Below, piece after piece: positions 43,907-52,351 of a stretch of 64,000 nucleotides of DNA. The position numbers were made by a program, and so were the translations under genes. Below the pieces are notes generated by a model. That model saw only the letters and a list, made by a program, of their open reading frames with translations. It made no database searches and was not told the DNA's origin. The stretch's first letter is position 1; every line of letters starts with the position of its first letter. Source of the stretch: an uncultured Chloroflexota bacterium (GTDB lineage: Bacteria > Chloroflexota > Anaerolineae > UBA4142 > SHND01); NCBI GenBank assembly GCA_937870825.1, contig CALMZO010000226.1, positions 29,560-93,559 of the forward strand, given 5' to 3'.

Positions 43907-44779
43907 TTATCTTGTCATGGGCTGCAGCAATTCGCGCAGTACCATCACATCCTGCTCGCCCATGCCTTGCGCGAGCGCGACGCGCATGAGTTCGCGCGCG
44001 GCGGCGACGGTGGGCAGCGGGATATTTTTGTCCGTGCCTTCCGCGAGCGCGTACGTTAAATCTTTGTGCATCAAGCGCAGAGAAAATGCCGCGTTGTAAT
44101 CGCGCGCCAAGAGCTGCGGCAGTTTGCGTTGAAACAAAATCGGTGAGACGGGACTCGCCGTCAACACTTGCGCGACTTGATTCACGTCGAGACCGCTCGC
44201 CTCCGCTAACGCGATGGCTTCCACCAGAACGGTCTGTTCGACGCCGCCGATGAGATTGTTGATGAGTTTCATCATGGCGCCGCTGCCGTTCGGTCCAAGA
44301 TGATGAATTGTTTTGCCCATCTGCTGCAAGTACGGACGCGCGCGTTCCAGCGCGTCCGCGTCACCGCCGACGAGAAAACCGAGTTCGCCGTTCGCCGCTT
44401 GCAGTTTGCTGCCGGTGACGGGCGCGTCGAGCAATTGACAATCGCGTTCGCGCGCCAACTCTCCCAATTCGCGCACCCACGCGGGCGTGAGTGTTGAAGA
44501 TTCGAGGAGGAGTGTGTTTGGTTTCACGGACGCGAGCGCGCCGTCTTGACCCAACCAAATCGCGCGCGATGCTTTGTCGTCCGCGACAATACTGATCACA
44601 ACCTCCGCGTTTTGTGCGGCATCGCGCGGTGTATTCGCGACGCGCGCGCCTTTTTGTTCCAATTCCTCTGCGCGCGAACGCGTGCGATTGTACACAGTGA
44701 GCGTGTGTTCACCTTGAAGCAAATTACGCGCCATGCCATTGCCCATAATGCCAAGTCCGAGAAATGCGATGTGTGCCAT
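43907..44779 (-). CDS. Beta-hydroxyacid dehydrogenase (3-hydroxyisobutyrate dehydrogenase family)
   Basis: 290 residues. N-terminal FLGLGIMGNGMARNL is the nucleotide-binding motif, LLDAPVTGSKLQAANGELGF near 115 the substrate motif, and GSGAMMKLINNLIGG near 165 carries the catalytic Lys. The C-terminal half is the all-helical dimer domain. Members oxidise short beta-hydroxyacids or reduce succinic semialdehyde or glyoxylate; the substrate cannot be assigned. The gene is single. Confidence 0.9.
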   Translation of the reverse strand: MAHIAFLGLGIMGNGMARNLLQGEHTLTVYNRTRSRAEELEQKGARVANTPRDAAQNAEVVISIVADDKASRAIWLGQDGALASVKPNTLLLESSTLTPAWVRELGELARERDCQLLDAPVTGSKLQAANGELGFLVGGDADALERARPYLQQMGKTIHHLGPNGSGAMMKLINNLIGGVEQTVLVEAIALAEASGLDVNQVAQVLTASPVSPILFQRKLPQLLARDYNAAFSLRLMHKDLTYALAEGTDKNIPLPTVAAARELMRVALAQGMGEQDVMVLRELLQPMTR

Positions 44780-44782
44780 TCA

Positions 44783-44822
44783 GACCTCACCCCTAACCCT
44801 CTCCTTGCAAAGGAGAGGGGAA
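44783..44822. repeat. Palindromic dispersed element, intergenic copy
   Basis: CCTCACCCCTAACCCTCTCC - TTGCAA - GGAGAGGGG. Same family as the copy inside the gene at 15142-15185. Confidence 0.6.
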
Positions 44823-44833
44823 TGAATTTTTGA

Positions 44834-44842
44834 TGCTATACT
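44834..44842 (+). promoter_or_regulatory. Extended -10 box before the YqeB gene
   Basis: TGCTATACT, with TATACT at 44837-44842, 30 bp before the ATG. Confidence 0.45.
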
Positions 44843-44872
44843 CGTGTGCGACGCATTATACATTAGGCGCGC

Positions 44873-45709
44873 ATGTATTTATTTCCTCACACATTGATTT
44901 TGTTAAAAGGCGGCGGCGATTTGGGAACGGGCGTCGCGTGGCGTTTGCACAAAGCGGGATTTCCCGTCGCGATTACGGAGCTCGCGCAGCCGCTGGTGGT
45001 GCGGCGTACGGTCGCGTTTGCGAGCGCGGTGTATGACGGCGAAATCGCTGTCGAAGGTGTGACCGCGTGGCGCGCCGATTCCATCCAAGAGGCGCGCAGT
45101 CTGATTGACGACGAAATGATTCCGGTGCTCATTGACCCGGAATGCAGCGCGCGAAATGAATTGCAGCCGACGATTTTGCTCGACGCGGTGATGGCAAAAA
45201 AAAATACGGGAACGAAAAAAAGTGACGCGCCGTTCGTGATGGCATTGGGTCCCGGATTCACGCCGAATGTGGATTGTCACTGTGTGATTGAAACGCAGCG
45301 CGGACACAATCTTGGACGCGTATTGTGGCATGTTCCCGCCGAACCAAACACCGGCGTGCCCGGCGAAATTGGCGGCAAAAGTTCGGAACGCGTTTTGCGC
45401 GCGCCGTGTGATGGACGCGTTGTCGGACGAAAAAAAATTGGGGATGAGGTGCGGCAAGGGGATGTGATTGCAGAGGTACAGGGATTTAAGGGAACTGAGG
45501 GAGATAAAGTTGTCGCGCCGTTTGAAGGGGTGCTGCGCGGAATCGTGCATGATGGATTGTTTGTACGACAAGGTTTGAAAATCGGCGATGTGGACCCCCG
45601 CGCGAAACGCGAACATTGTTTCACGATTAGTGATAAAGCATTGGCAGTGGGGGGGGGGGCGCTTGAAGCGTTATTGGAGTGGCTCAAGCTCACGCGCATG
45701 GGCGTCTAG
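44873..45709 (+). CDS. YqeB/EF2563-family molybdenum-hydroxylase maturation protein
   Basis: 278 residues. Starts LILLKGGGDLGTGVAWRLHK, a Rossmann-like GGGDL motif; the middle has MALGPGFTPNVDCHCVIETQ and GVPGEIGGKSSERVLRAPCD, and the end is a biotinyl-lipoyl-like barrel (GDVIAEVQGF, VAPFEGVLRGIVHDGL). This is the selenium-dependent molybdenum hydroxylase system protein YqeB, thought to help mature the cofactor of xanthine-dehydrogenase-type enzymes. A run of 11 G at 45649-45659 near the 3' end could slip. Partners are the genes at 45858-48691. Confidence 0.85.
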   Translation: MYLFPHTLILLKGGGDLGTGVAWRLHKAGFPVAITELAQPLVVRRTVAFASAVYDGEIAVEGVTAWRADSIQEARSLIDDEMIPVLIDPECSARNELQPTILLDAVMAKKNTGTKKSDAPFVMALGPGFTPNVDCHCVIETQRGHNLGRVLWHVPAEPNTGVPGEIGGKSSERVLRAPCDGRVVGRKKIGDEVRQGDVIAEVQGFKGTEGDKVVAPFEGVLRGIVHDGLFVRQGLKIGDVDPRAKREHCFTISDKALAVGGGALEALLEWLKLTRMGV

Positions 45710-45857
45710 GGCATCATTAACCAACTTGTTTTGCGTACCGATGCGTTGAAAGACGCTTTCTAAACGATTTCATTGTGCGCGACTCCCAAGAGCTTGTTTA
45801 ATGCTGCTCTAGCATTCACTTGCGGGTTGTCATTCGTTATCTTTTTGGGAGCAAACA

Positions 45858-46559
45858 ATGACAACAGAACTTGTACTGGTTCGACATGGACATGCAGTGC
45901 GCGTCAATGGCGATTATGTTCGGGCGCCGCTGACCGAATTGGGACGTACGCAAGCGGAATTAACCGGGAAACGTTTCTGCCATGAAAATTTCACGTTCGA
46001 CGGTTTTTATTCCAGTCCGCTGCGGCGCACCAAAGAAACCTCTGCGCTGATTGGAACGCAGATGGGCAAAATTCCCGCGATCCAAAACGGTATTCAAGAA
46101 CTGGAAGGCTATGAAGTTCCAATGCTGGTGCTGATGGAATTTCTCGCGCACATCGGCTGGTTTGGCAGGTACTTGTATGAAAATTCAGGCAAGCCGATTC
46201 ATTGGCCCATCGTTGGGCGCGTTTCGCAAGTCATTTCCGACCTGGTCAAAAAGCATGAAGGTGGTCGTTTTGCCATCGTCACGCACAGCGGGGTCGTTTC
46301 TTCTGTCCTCGCGTGGTATTTTCCCAACCGGCGGCGGCGCTGGTGGATGTACACGGTGAACAATTGTTCGCTCACGCGTCTGCGGATTAACGGCACGCAC
46401 GCAGAATTGATTGTCGTGAATGAAACAAATCACTTGAGCGACGCGCTCACCACAAAACAACCGCCTGCACAAACGGTTCAAGTCGCGAAAGCGGTGGAAG
46501 AAAAAGTCGAGCAGGTCGTGTCGCCCAAAGAGCCCGCCCGGGAAGGCATGGTCAAGTGA
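45858..46559 (+). CDS. Histidine phosphatase, copy 1
   Basis: 233 residues, GGGAG ribosome site. Catalytic RHG motif in LVLVRHGHAVRV near residue 8, second motif RTKETSALI near 57, and the C-terminal His in AIVTHSGVVSSVLAWYFP near 140. The core resembles phosphoglycerate-mutase-like phosphatases; substrate unknown. It is followed at a 4-bp overlap by the YqeC-MocA gene. A Pro/Ala/Val-rich tail of about 40 residues follows the core. A second copy is at 47987. Confidence 0.88.
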   Translation: MTTELVLVRHGHAVRVNGDYVRAPLTELGRTQAELTGKRFCHENFTFDGFYSSPLRRTKETSALIGTQMGKIPAIQNGIQELEGYEVPMLVLMEFLAHIGWFGRYLYENSGKPIHWPIVGRVSQVISDLVKKHEGGRFAIVTHSGVVSSVLAWYFPNRRRRWWMYTVNNCSLTRLRINGTHAELIVVNETNHLSDALTTKQPPAQTVQVAKAVEEKVEQVVSPKEPAREGMVK

Positions 46560-47911
46560 ATGTAGCGCGCGCGTTCGATATTCGCCGTAAAGAGGTTGTT
46601 GCCTTTGTCGGGGGCGGTGGAAAAACGACGGCGATGTTTTGCCTCGCCGATGAATTGGTCGCGCAAGGCAAGCGCGTTATCACGACGACCACGACGCGAA
46701 TTTTTGCAGCACAAATTCAACTTGCGCCGAAACATGTGGCGGTTGAATCTCGTGAGCAGGCACTTGGCGATGCGCGCTCTGCGCTCGGCGAGACGCCGCA
46801 TGTGTTGGTGATTGGCGCAACAAAGCAAGAGGGCAAAGCGTTTGGCGTCGAGCCGCGCCTGGTTGACGAGCTCGGTGCATTGGAACAAGTTGATGTGGTA
46901 TTGGTCGAAGCGGATGGTTCGCGGATGCGTTCGTTCAAAGCGCCCGCGGAACACGAGCCGGTGATTCCGCATTCGACGACGCTGCTTGTGCCTGTCGTCG
47001 GCATTGATGCGGTGGGAAAAATTCTGAGCGATGAATATGTGCATCGCGCAGAACTTGTTTCACAGATTGCCGACATTCCATTGGGAACCATTTTGCAGAG
47101 TGAACATATTGCGCGTGTCCTTGGCGAACGACGCGGGGGATTAAAAAACAGACCCCGCACCGCGCGCGTGATTCCACTCATCAACAAAGTAGAAAACGCG
47201 GAACAGTTGGCGCACGCGCGAAACATTGCCGCAAGCCTTTTGCAAAACGATGAAATCGAATCCGTTGCAATGGGCGCCGTAAAAAATCGCCGGGCTCCAA
47301 TTTCTATGCTAGAGTCACGCGTCACTGCCGTGGTGCTCGCAGCAGGTGGTTCGACGCGCATGCGCGGCGCGGTAAAACAATTGCTGCCGTGGGGCGATAC
47401 GACGTTTGTGGGCAACGCGGTGCGCGTGGCGAAAAATTCGCGCGTGCGTGAAATTGTGGTGGTGACGGGGCATCAAGCAGAACAGGTAAAAAAGGAGATA
47501 AGGAAACTCGGGGAAATCAAAGTGGCGCACAATCCCGATTGGGCGACAGGACGCGCGTCAAGCGTGCGCCTTGGAATTCAAAACACAAGCGCGAATTCCG
47601 GTGCGGCGATTTTTATCAACGCCGACCAGCCGTTTCTTGCTCCCCAAGTGATTGATGCCGTGATTGAGAAATTTTTCGAGACGCGTGCGCCGATGGTTGT
47701 GCCAATGTTCGATGGGAAAACGGGCAGCCCGGTTTTGTTTGCGCGCGAACTGTTTTGGGAACTGAACGCGCTGCAGGGCGAGCAAGGCGGACGCGATGTG
47801 CTGCAAAAATATCGTGAGGTGTTGGCGCGAGTGGACATTGCCGATGCGCGCGCCGCGTTGGACTTGGATACGCCGGAAGAATACGACACGGCAAAAAGGA
47901 TGATGCGCTGA
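46556..47911 (+). CDS. YqeC-MocA fusion (selenium-hydroxylase accessory protein plus molybdopterin cytidylyltransferase-like)
   Basis: 451 residues from a GTG that overlaps the phosphatase stop (GTGA). N-terminal half: VVAFVGGGGKTTAMFCLADE (P-loop of YqeC), VITTTTTRIF and VLVEADGSRMRSFKAPAEHE. C-terminal half from about 258: VTAVVLAAGGSTRMRGAVKQ (nucleotidyltransferase signature), VVVTGHQAEQV, FINADQPFLAPQV and FDGKTGSPVLF, as in MocA, which makes molybdopterin cytosine dinucleotide for xanthine-dehydrogenase-type enzymes. The fusion puts both steps on one chain. Confidence 0.88.
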   Translation: MNVARAFDIRRKEVVAFVGGGGKTTAMFCLADELVAQGKRVITTTTTRIFAAQIQLAPKHVAVESREQALGDARSALGETPHVLVIGATKQEGKAFGVEPRLVDELGALEQVDVVLVEADGSRMRSFKAPAEHEPVIPHSTTLLVPVVGIDAVGKILSDEYVHRAELVSQIADIPLGTILQSEHIARVLGERRGGLKNRPRTARVIPLINKVENAEQLAHARNIAASLLQNDEIESVAMGAVKNRRAPISMLESRVTAVVLAAGGSTRMRGAVKQLLPWGDTTFVGNAVRVAKNSRVREIVVVTGHQAEQVKKEIRKLGEIKVAHNPDWATGRASSVRLGIQNTSANSGAAIFINADQPFLAPQVIDAVIEKFFETRAPMVVPMFDGKTGSPVLFARELFWELNALQGEQGGRDVLQKYREVLARVDIADARAALDLDTPEEYDTAKRMMR

Positions 47912-47986
47912 TTCGAGCGCGGCACAATGCGCGATGCACCGTGCAACACGGAAAGGTCCAGCACGCGCGCGCTCACGCGTTGAGGA

Positions 47987-48691
47987 ATGATAAATCACGT
48001 GGGGAATGAGAACAACGTCACACTCCAAAGCGATGCGTCGTTATCAACAATAATAGAACTGTATTTGATTCGACACGGCAACGCGAAAAAATTACGCGGG
48101 GAAACGTACGTGACCGCGCCGTTGACGGAATTGGGACGTCGTCAAGCCGAACGGACCGGCGAATTTTTCAAAACGCAGCAGCTTTCCTTTGACGGCTATT
48201 ATTGCAGTGCGTTGAAACGCGCGCTTGAAACCGCGACGTTGATTGGCGAACGAATCGGACAAATGCCTGCGGTGCGCGCGGGGATTCAAGAGATGGAGTA
48301 CCGCGAAATTCCCGCGACGGTGCTTGCCGAATTGATTGCGCGGACGGGCATGTTGAATCGGTATTTTAACAATCGCATTGGCAAAGCCATCCGTTATCCC
48401 ATGCTTGGGCGCGTCGCGGAGGGCATGCTGGATATTTTTTCGGCGCATCCACGCGGACGCATCGGTCTCGTCGTGCACGGCGGCGTGATTTCAAGTATCC
48501 TCGCGTGGTACTTTCCGCGCGAGCGTCACCGCTGGTGGCGCGATACGGTGGGCAATTGTTCCATCACGCGCATCGAGTTGCACAACGGCAATGCCAAACT
48601 GCTCGAATACGATTCCACCGCGCATCTCGCCGAGCTGCAATCCACCGCTCATCAACGCAACTACACCTTGTCGGGTGATGAAGGGGTATGA
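47987..48691 (+). CDS. Histidine phosphatase, copy 2
   Basis: 234 residues, close paralogue of the gene at 45858. LYLIRHGNAKKLRGETYVTA (RHG motif), LKRALETATLIGERIG, and the catalytic His region GLVVHGGVISSILAWYFPRE. Both copies share APLTELGR, QEMEYREIP/ELEGYEVP and an internal RYF/RYL helix. The last codons end at the -10 box of the next gene. The start at ATG 47987 has a GAGG-poor context; GTG/ATG alternatives within 40 codons are possible. Confidence 0.85.
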   Translation: MINHVGNENNVTLQSDASLSTIIELYLIRHGNAKKLRGETYVTAPLTELGRRQAERTGEFFKTQQLSFDGYYCSALKRALETATLIGERIGQMPAVRAGIQEMEYREIPATVLAELIARTGMLNRYFNNRIGKAIRYPMLGRVAEGMLDIFSAHPRGRIGLVVHGGVISSILAWYFPRERHRWWRDTVGNCSITRIELHNGNAKLLEYDSTAHLAELQSTAHQRNYTLSGDEGV

Positions 48692-48697
48692 TATAAT
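48668..48697 (+). promoter_or_regulatory. Promoter with start codon 8 nt after the -10 box
   Basis: TTGTCG 48668-48673, 18-bp spacer, TATAAT 48692-48697, ATG at 48706. The mRNA should begin at or beside the ATG. Confidence 0.6.
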
Positions 48698-48705
48698 TTT
48701 CGCAC

Positions 48706-49005
48706 ATGAGTCCTGAATCCCTTTTGTTCTGGGCAAACATTGCCGCCATCTATTGCGTGGTCAACGGTGTCATTCTTTCGCTCGTGATTGGCGTCGCGTT
48801 TGGTTTTGCGTGGTGGTATTTGCGCAAAGGACGCAAGGCACTGATGATGCCCCTGTTGATGGCACAGGTGTATGCCCTGCGCGCGCAGCACATTACGCTC
48901 AAAGTAACCGATGCCGTCGCCAATGTGCCCATCGGGATTCATACCACGACGACGCGGCTCAAGGTGACAGCACAAACATTGCTGCGCGGCAGGAGCAATG
49001 TCTGA
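48706..49005 (+). CDS. Small membrane protein, unknown function
   Basis: 99 residues with one or two hydrophobic segments near 5-40 (LFWANIAAIYCVVNGVILSL) and a mainly helical C-terminal part with a Thr-rich stretch (IGIHTTTTRLKVTAQ). No family is recognised. Probably expressed from a leaderless transcript. The neighbour at 49059 is another small membrane protein; both may share a role. Confidence 0.55.
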   Translation: MSPESLLFWANIAAIYCVVNGVILSLVIGVAFGFAWWYLRKGRKALMMPLLMAQVYALRAQHITLKVTDAVANVPIGIHTTTTRLKVTAQTLLRGRSNV

Positions 49006-49058
49006 CTGGCACAATTTTATGTACAGAACGGAGTCTGGCACTGCCAGTCGGAAACAAC

Positions 49059-49493
49059 ATGGCACAAGAACCTTTTTTCAAACAGAATGATGCGCAAATG
49101 GCGTGGGACGATTTGCGAACGAGTCCCGCGTTTCCCGCGATTGTCGGCGGCATCGCCGGCGCGCTCGGCGGCGCCGCGCTGATGGTGTTGTTTGGACGAC
49201 GCGGCAAGAAACAAGAAAAACTGCCGCTTGCCTATGACGAGAACGGCAATCAAGTCAAAGTTGTCTACTTGCCGCAAACTTCGTCCCCGCGCATCGCGGG
49301 ATTCACGCCGACCGATTTGATTACGCTGGCAACGATTGGAATTTCACTGGTGCGCCAAATTCAAGACATGGCACACATTAAAGGGCTGGAAAAAGAGACC
49401 GAAGTGTTGACAGACCAAAAAGAAATTCTGGAAGACAAGACCGGTGTCCAGGCGCCGCCTGCACACGCCGTTCCTGCCGCCCGGGAAAAATAA
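49059..49493 (+). CDS. Small membrane-anchored protein, unknown function
   Basis: 144 residues from ATG 49059; the longer frame from 48753 overlaps the preceding gene and is unlikely. Membrane segment near 27-45 (FPAIVGGIAGALGGAALMVL), a basic turn, a GFTPTDLITLATIGISLV segment near 90-108, then a charged coiled coil (KGLEKETEVLTDQKEILEDK). No family recognised; close to the gene at 48706. Confidence 0.6.
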   Translation: MAQEPFFKQNDAQMAWDDLRTSPAFPAIVGGIAGALGGAALMVLFGRRGKKQEKLPLAYDENGNQVKVVYLPQTSSPRIAGFTPTDLITLATIGISLVRQIQDMAHIKGLEKETEVLTDQKEILEDKTGVQAPPAHAVPAAREK

Positions 49494-49638
49494 TTCCGAC
49501 AGCGAGTTGTAGTAAAATAACTGCATACGATTCGATGATGGAGCAATCGCAGAAACACCCAGAGGTGCACGGCGATTGTTCTTTTTTGTCAATACAAGTT
49601 TTTCGTATTCGTTGTTTCGATTGATGTGAGCGTTGTGT

Positions 49639-51189
49639 ATGAGTGAAATGTATCCGAAACGGGGCGCGCAAGACCCCGCGCTGTTGGACCTCGACGAGTT
49701 GGACCGCTACGAGCGCGCGCACATTCCGCCCGGACCGCCGCCCAAGCAAGACCCCCGATTGCGCGTGCTGAATTTTGACGAAGTCTTTTTGGGGTACGAC
49801 CAAGAGCAAGCGATTGTCGAGGCGGCGCGCTGCATTCATTGTCCGTCGCCAGAGCCGTGCATTCTCGGCTGCCCGTTGCACAATGATATTCCGACGGCGA
49901 TGTTGTTGATTGAACAAAAGCGTTTTGTGGAAGCCGCGAATGTTTTTCGCGCAACGTCGAACATGCCCGAAGTGTGCGGGCGCATTTGTCCGCAGGAGAG
50001 TTTGTGCGAAGGTTCGTGTACCGTCGCGGGCTATGACCGCGCCGTCAACATTGGAAAACTTGAAGCGTACTGTACAGACTGGCAACGACAGCATGCGGGA
50101 TTCCCAAACTATCACATTGCGCGGTCCACGGGACGTCGCGTCGCGATTGTGGGAAGCGGACCGGCGGGGATGTCTGTCGCGGAAGAATTGATGCGCGATG
50201 GTCATGAAATTGTGGTGTACGAAGAATGGCCCAAACCCGGGGGCTTGAATGTCTACGGCATTCCCGGATTCAAATTGTTCAAACACATCATCGCGGAAAA
50301 AGTGGCGTGGCTCGAACGGTACGGCGTGAAATTTATTTGCAATACGCGCGTGGGCAAAGACATTGCATTGCAAACCTTGCTCGACGAATACGACGCGGTG
50401 TTTCTGGGCATCGGCGCGCCGATTGGCAACAAGGCAAAATTGCCCGGCGAAAATTTAAAAGGTGTTTATCAAGCGACAGAATTTTTGGTGCGCGCGAATT
50501 TGCCGCTGCAAGACTTGCCCGTACGCATGCGCGCGCGTCCTGAAATCGGCAAGCACATGGCGGTCATCGGCGGCGGCGATACTTCGATGGATTGTGTACG
50601 CAGTTCGATTCGTTTGCAACGCCAGACGGGCATGACGGACGGCGTTGTGACCGATTATTATCGGCGTACGGAAAGAGAAATGCCGGGACGCGAAGAAGAA
50701 CGGATGCACGCGAAACAAGAGGGCGTGCAATTTGAATTTCTCGTCGCGCCCGTCGCGTTTCACGGCGACGAAAACGGACATGTGTGCGAATTGGAATTGC
50801 AGCGCATGGCGTTGGGCGCGCCGGACGCGTCGGGACGACGTTCGCCCCAGCCGGTTGAAGGGTCCAATTTTCGCGTGCCTGCCGATATTGTCGTGCTTGC
50901 GCTGGGCTACAGTCCCGACCCGACCATCGGCGACACAATGCCGAATTTGGAAAAAGGATGGAAGGGCTTGTTCAAAGTGGAAACGGAATTTACAGGCGCG
51001 ACAAACATTCCCGGATTGTACGCGGCGGGTGATGATGTGCGCGGCGCGGATTTGGTTGTGACCGCGATTGCGGCGGCGCGTCATGCCGCGCGCGCGATGG
51101 ACGCGTATTTGCGAAATTTGGACACGCCGTTGAAACGCGAATCCCTGCCGTTCGCCCTTGAACAAAACGCGGCCGTACCCGCGGAATAA
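49639..51189 (+). CDS. GltD-like FAD/NAD(P)-dependent oxidoreductase
   Basis: 516 residues from ATG 49639. N-terminal [4Fe-4S] region with ARCIHCPSPEPCILGCPLHN and CGRICPQESLCEGSC (about 55-125), FAD Rossmann VAIVGSGPAGMSVAEELMRD near 170, NAD(P) Rossmann MAVIGGGDTSMDCVRSS near 310 and the FAD-binding end GLYAAGDDVRGADLVVTA. This is the glutamate-synthase small-subunit fold, which passes electrons from NAD(P)H through flavin and iron-sulfur clusters. No large glutamate synthase subunit is nearby, so its electron acceptor is open; it sits beside the molybdenum maturation genes. Confidence 0.88.
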   Translation: MSEMYPKRGAQDPALLDLDELDRYERAHIPPGPPPKQDPRLRVLNFDEVFLGYDQEQAIVEAARCIHCPSPEPCILGCPLHNDIPTAMLLIEQKRFVEAANVFRATSNMPEVCGRICPQESLCEGSCTVAGYDRAVNIGKLEAYCTDWQRQHAGFPNYHIARSTGRRVAIVGSGPAGMSVAEELMRDGHEIVVYEEWPKPGGLNVYGIPGFKLFKHIIAEKVAWLERYGVKFICNTRVGKDIALQTLLDEYDAVFLGIGAPIGNKAKLPGENLKGVYQATEFLVRANLPLQDLPVRMRARPEIGKHMAVIGGGDTSMDCVRSSIRLQRQTGMTDGVVTDYYRRTEREMPGREEERMHAKQEGVQFEFLVAPVAFHGDENGHVCELELQRMALGAPDASGRRSPQPVEGSNFRVPADIVVLALGYSPDPTIGDTMPNLEKGWKGLFKVETEFTGATNIPGLYAAGDDVRGADLVVTAIAAARHAARAMDAYLRNLDTPLKRESLPFALEQNAAVPAE

Positions 51190-51225
51190 AAAAAACTCGT
51201 CGCCCCCCGGGCAACGAGTTTTTTT
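51190..51225. terminator. Terminator between the GltD-like gene and the NYN gene
   Basis: AACTCGT-C-GCCC / GGGC-A-ACGAGTT stem with A-tract and T-tract on the two sides; can act on both strands. Confidence 0.8.
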
Positions 51226-51253
51226 ATTCGCAATCTCTGCACCAAGCTCTCCG

Positions 51254-52186
51254 TTAGGCAAGTTCTTCGCCAACTTCGCCAACGGGTTCATTCACGACCA
51301 TGATTGAGGTCGCTTGCATCACCGCAGTTCCTACTGCCGCCATTTCTCCTGCCGGAGCGGGAACCGCCGTCGGCTGCGCAAGCGCCATTTGGACTTCGGG
51401 GTGCTCGCGGCGGAAATGCAACAGCCGCAGAGTGCGCCCATCCATATCCCGGATTTCTTCTTCGAGGATGCGGCGTTCTTTGAACCCGGTCAGAATCATG
51501 TCTACCTGCATTGGCGTCAATTCGACTTGATTGCTCGGGGCGAGCGCGTGCGTTTTGACAAAGAGGAACGTGAGGTAGGGGCGCGTGCGGTCAAGATATT
51601 CGATAAGTTTCAGTAATTTGATTTCCGCCTGCTGCAAATTCGGATATTCGGACGTATCCAGCGAAGGATAGAGTTTGCCATTCGTGACGGGTTCTCGAAC
51701 AATGGGCGTCCAACCTTCTTCAAAAATGGGGTCGTTGATATCGGCAGCGGCAATCAAATCATTTGAAACACAACCCGGCACCCCTGCGACGACGACCTTT
51801 TTGTTAAAGCGGTAGCGCGCGCGCGCAACGGCGCGAATAAAATCGCTGTCGCCGGTCATTAGAATGAGCGTTGTCACGGTGGGACGGTCGAGCAAACAAT
51901 CAATAATGTCCAAGAGCATTGCCATATCCGAAGAACTCTTGTGAGCAACATCGGGACTGCGGCGGGGGATGTCACGCGGGGAAATTCCTGCGACTTCGAG
52001 TTTTCTACGGTAAAATTCGGGGTGTTCCGTAAAATCCGCATATGCATTCGCAAGGGCGACGGGACCGTACTTGCGGGCTTTTTCCATCAACTTTTGAGGT
52101 TCCGGCTCGAGCCCATACGTATTTTTCAAACCGTAGCGGACGTTCTCAAAGTCTATGAACAAGGCGACTTCGCCACTTTCAGACAT
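51254..52186 (-). CDS. NYN-domain (PIN-like) protein, LabA/DUF88 type
   Basis: 310 residues. Residues about 5-160 form the NYN ribonuclease-like fold: ALFIDFENVRYG (first acid), SSSDMAMLLDIIDCLL and LILMTGDSDFIRAVARAR, with acids in place. Residues about 170-290 are a second helical domain ending in a Pro/Ala-rich tail. NYN proteins cleave RNA or act as scaffolds; no specific substrate is known. There is a leaderless-like TATAAA 8 nt before the ATG. The gene is convergent with the GltD-like gene. Confidence 0.85.
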   Translation of the reverse strand: MSESGEVALFIDFENVRYGLKNTYGLEPEPQKLMEKARKYGPVALANAYADFTEHPEFYRRKLEVAGISPRDIPRRSPDVAHKSSSDMAMLLDIIDCLLDRPTVTTLILMTGDSDFIRAVARARYRFNKKVVVAGVPGCVSNDLIAAADINDPIFEEGWTPIVREPVTNGKLYPSLDTSEYPNLQQAEIKLLKLIEYLDRTRPYLTFLFVKTHALAPSNQVELTPMQVDMILTGFKERRILEEEIRDMDGRTLRLLHFRREHPEVQMALAQPTAVPAPAGEMAAVGTAVMQATSIMVVNEPVGEVGEELA

Positions 52187-52206
52187 ACATTTTTTTTATA
52201 CAGCCC

Positions 52207-52235
52207 AATCTCACAAACAAATTGTGAGATTGCGC
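52207..52235. repeat. Inverted repeat upstream of the NYN gene
   Basis: CAATCTCAC / GTGAGATTG with a roughly 10-nt spacer, between divergent genes; possible operator or hairpin. Boundaries are approximate by a few bases. Confidence 0.5.
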
Positions 52236-52351
52236 CGTCTCCTAACAAAATAGCATGGAACCTATTGCCTGATGCTTTCGCAAACAAAAGGTTTGCAAAT
52301 GGTAATCGATAGGTTAAGATTCAGTCAAGATTCTATCAGCAACATTCTCCT

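Noticed and set aside
49378..50373. 331-codon minus-strand frame opposite the GltD-like gene
   Set aside because: Antisense to conserved FAD and iron-sulfur motifs; no family pattern.
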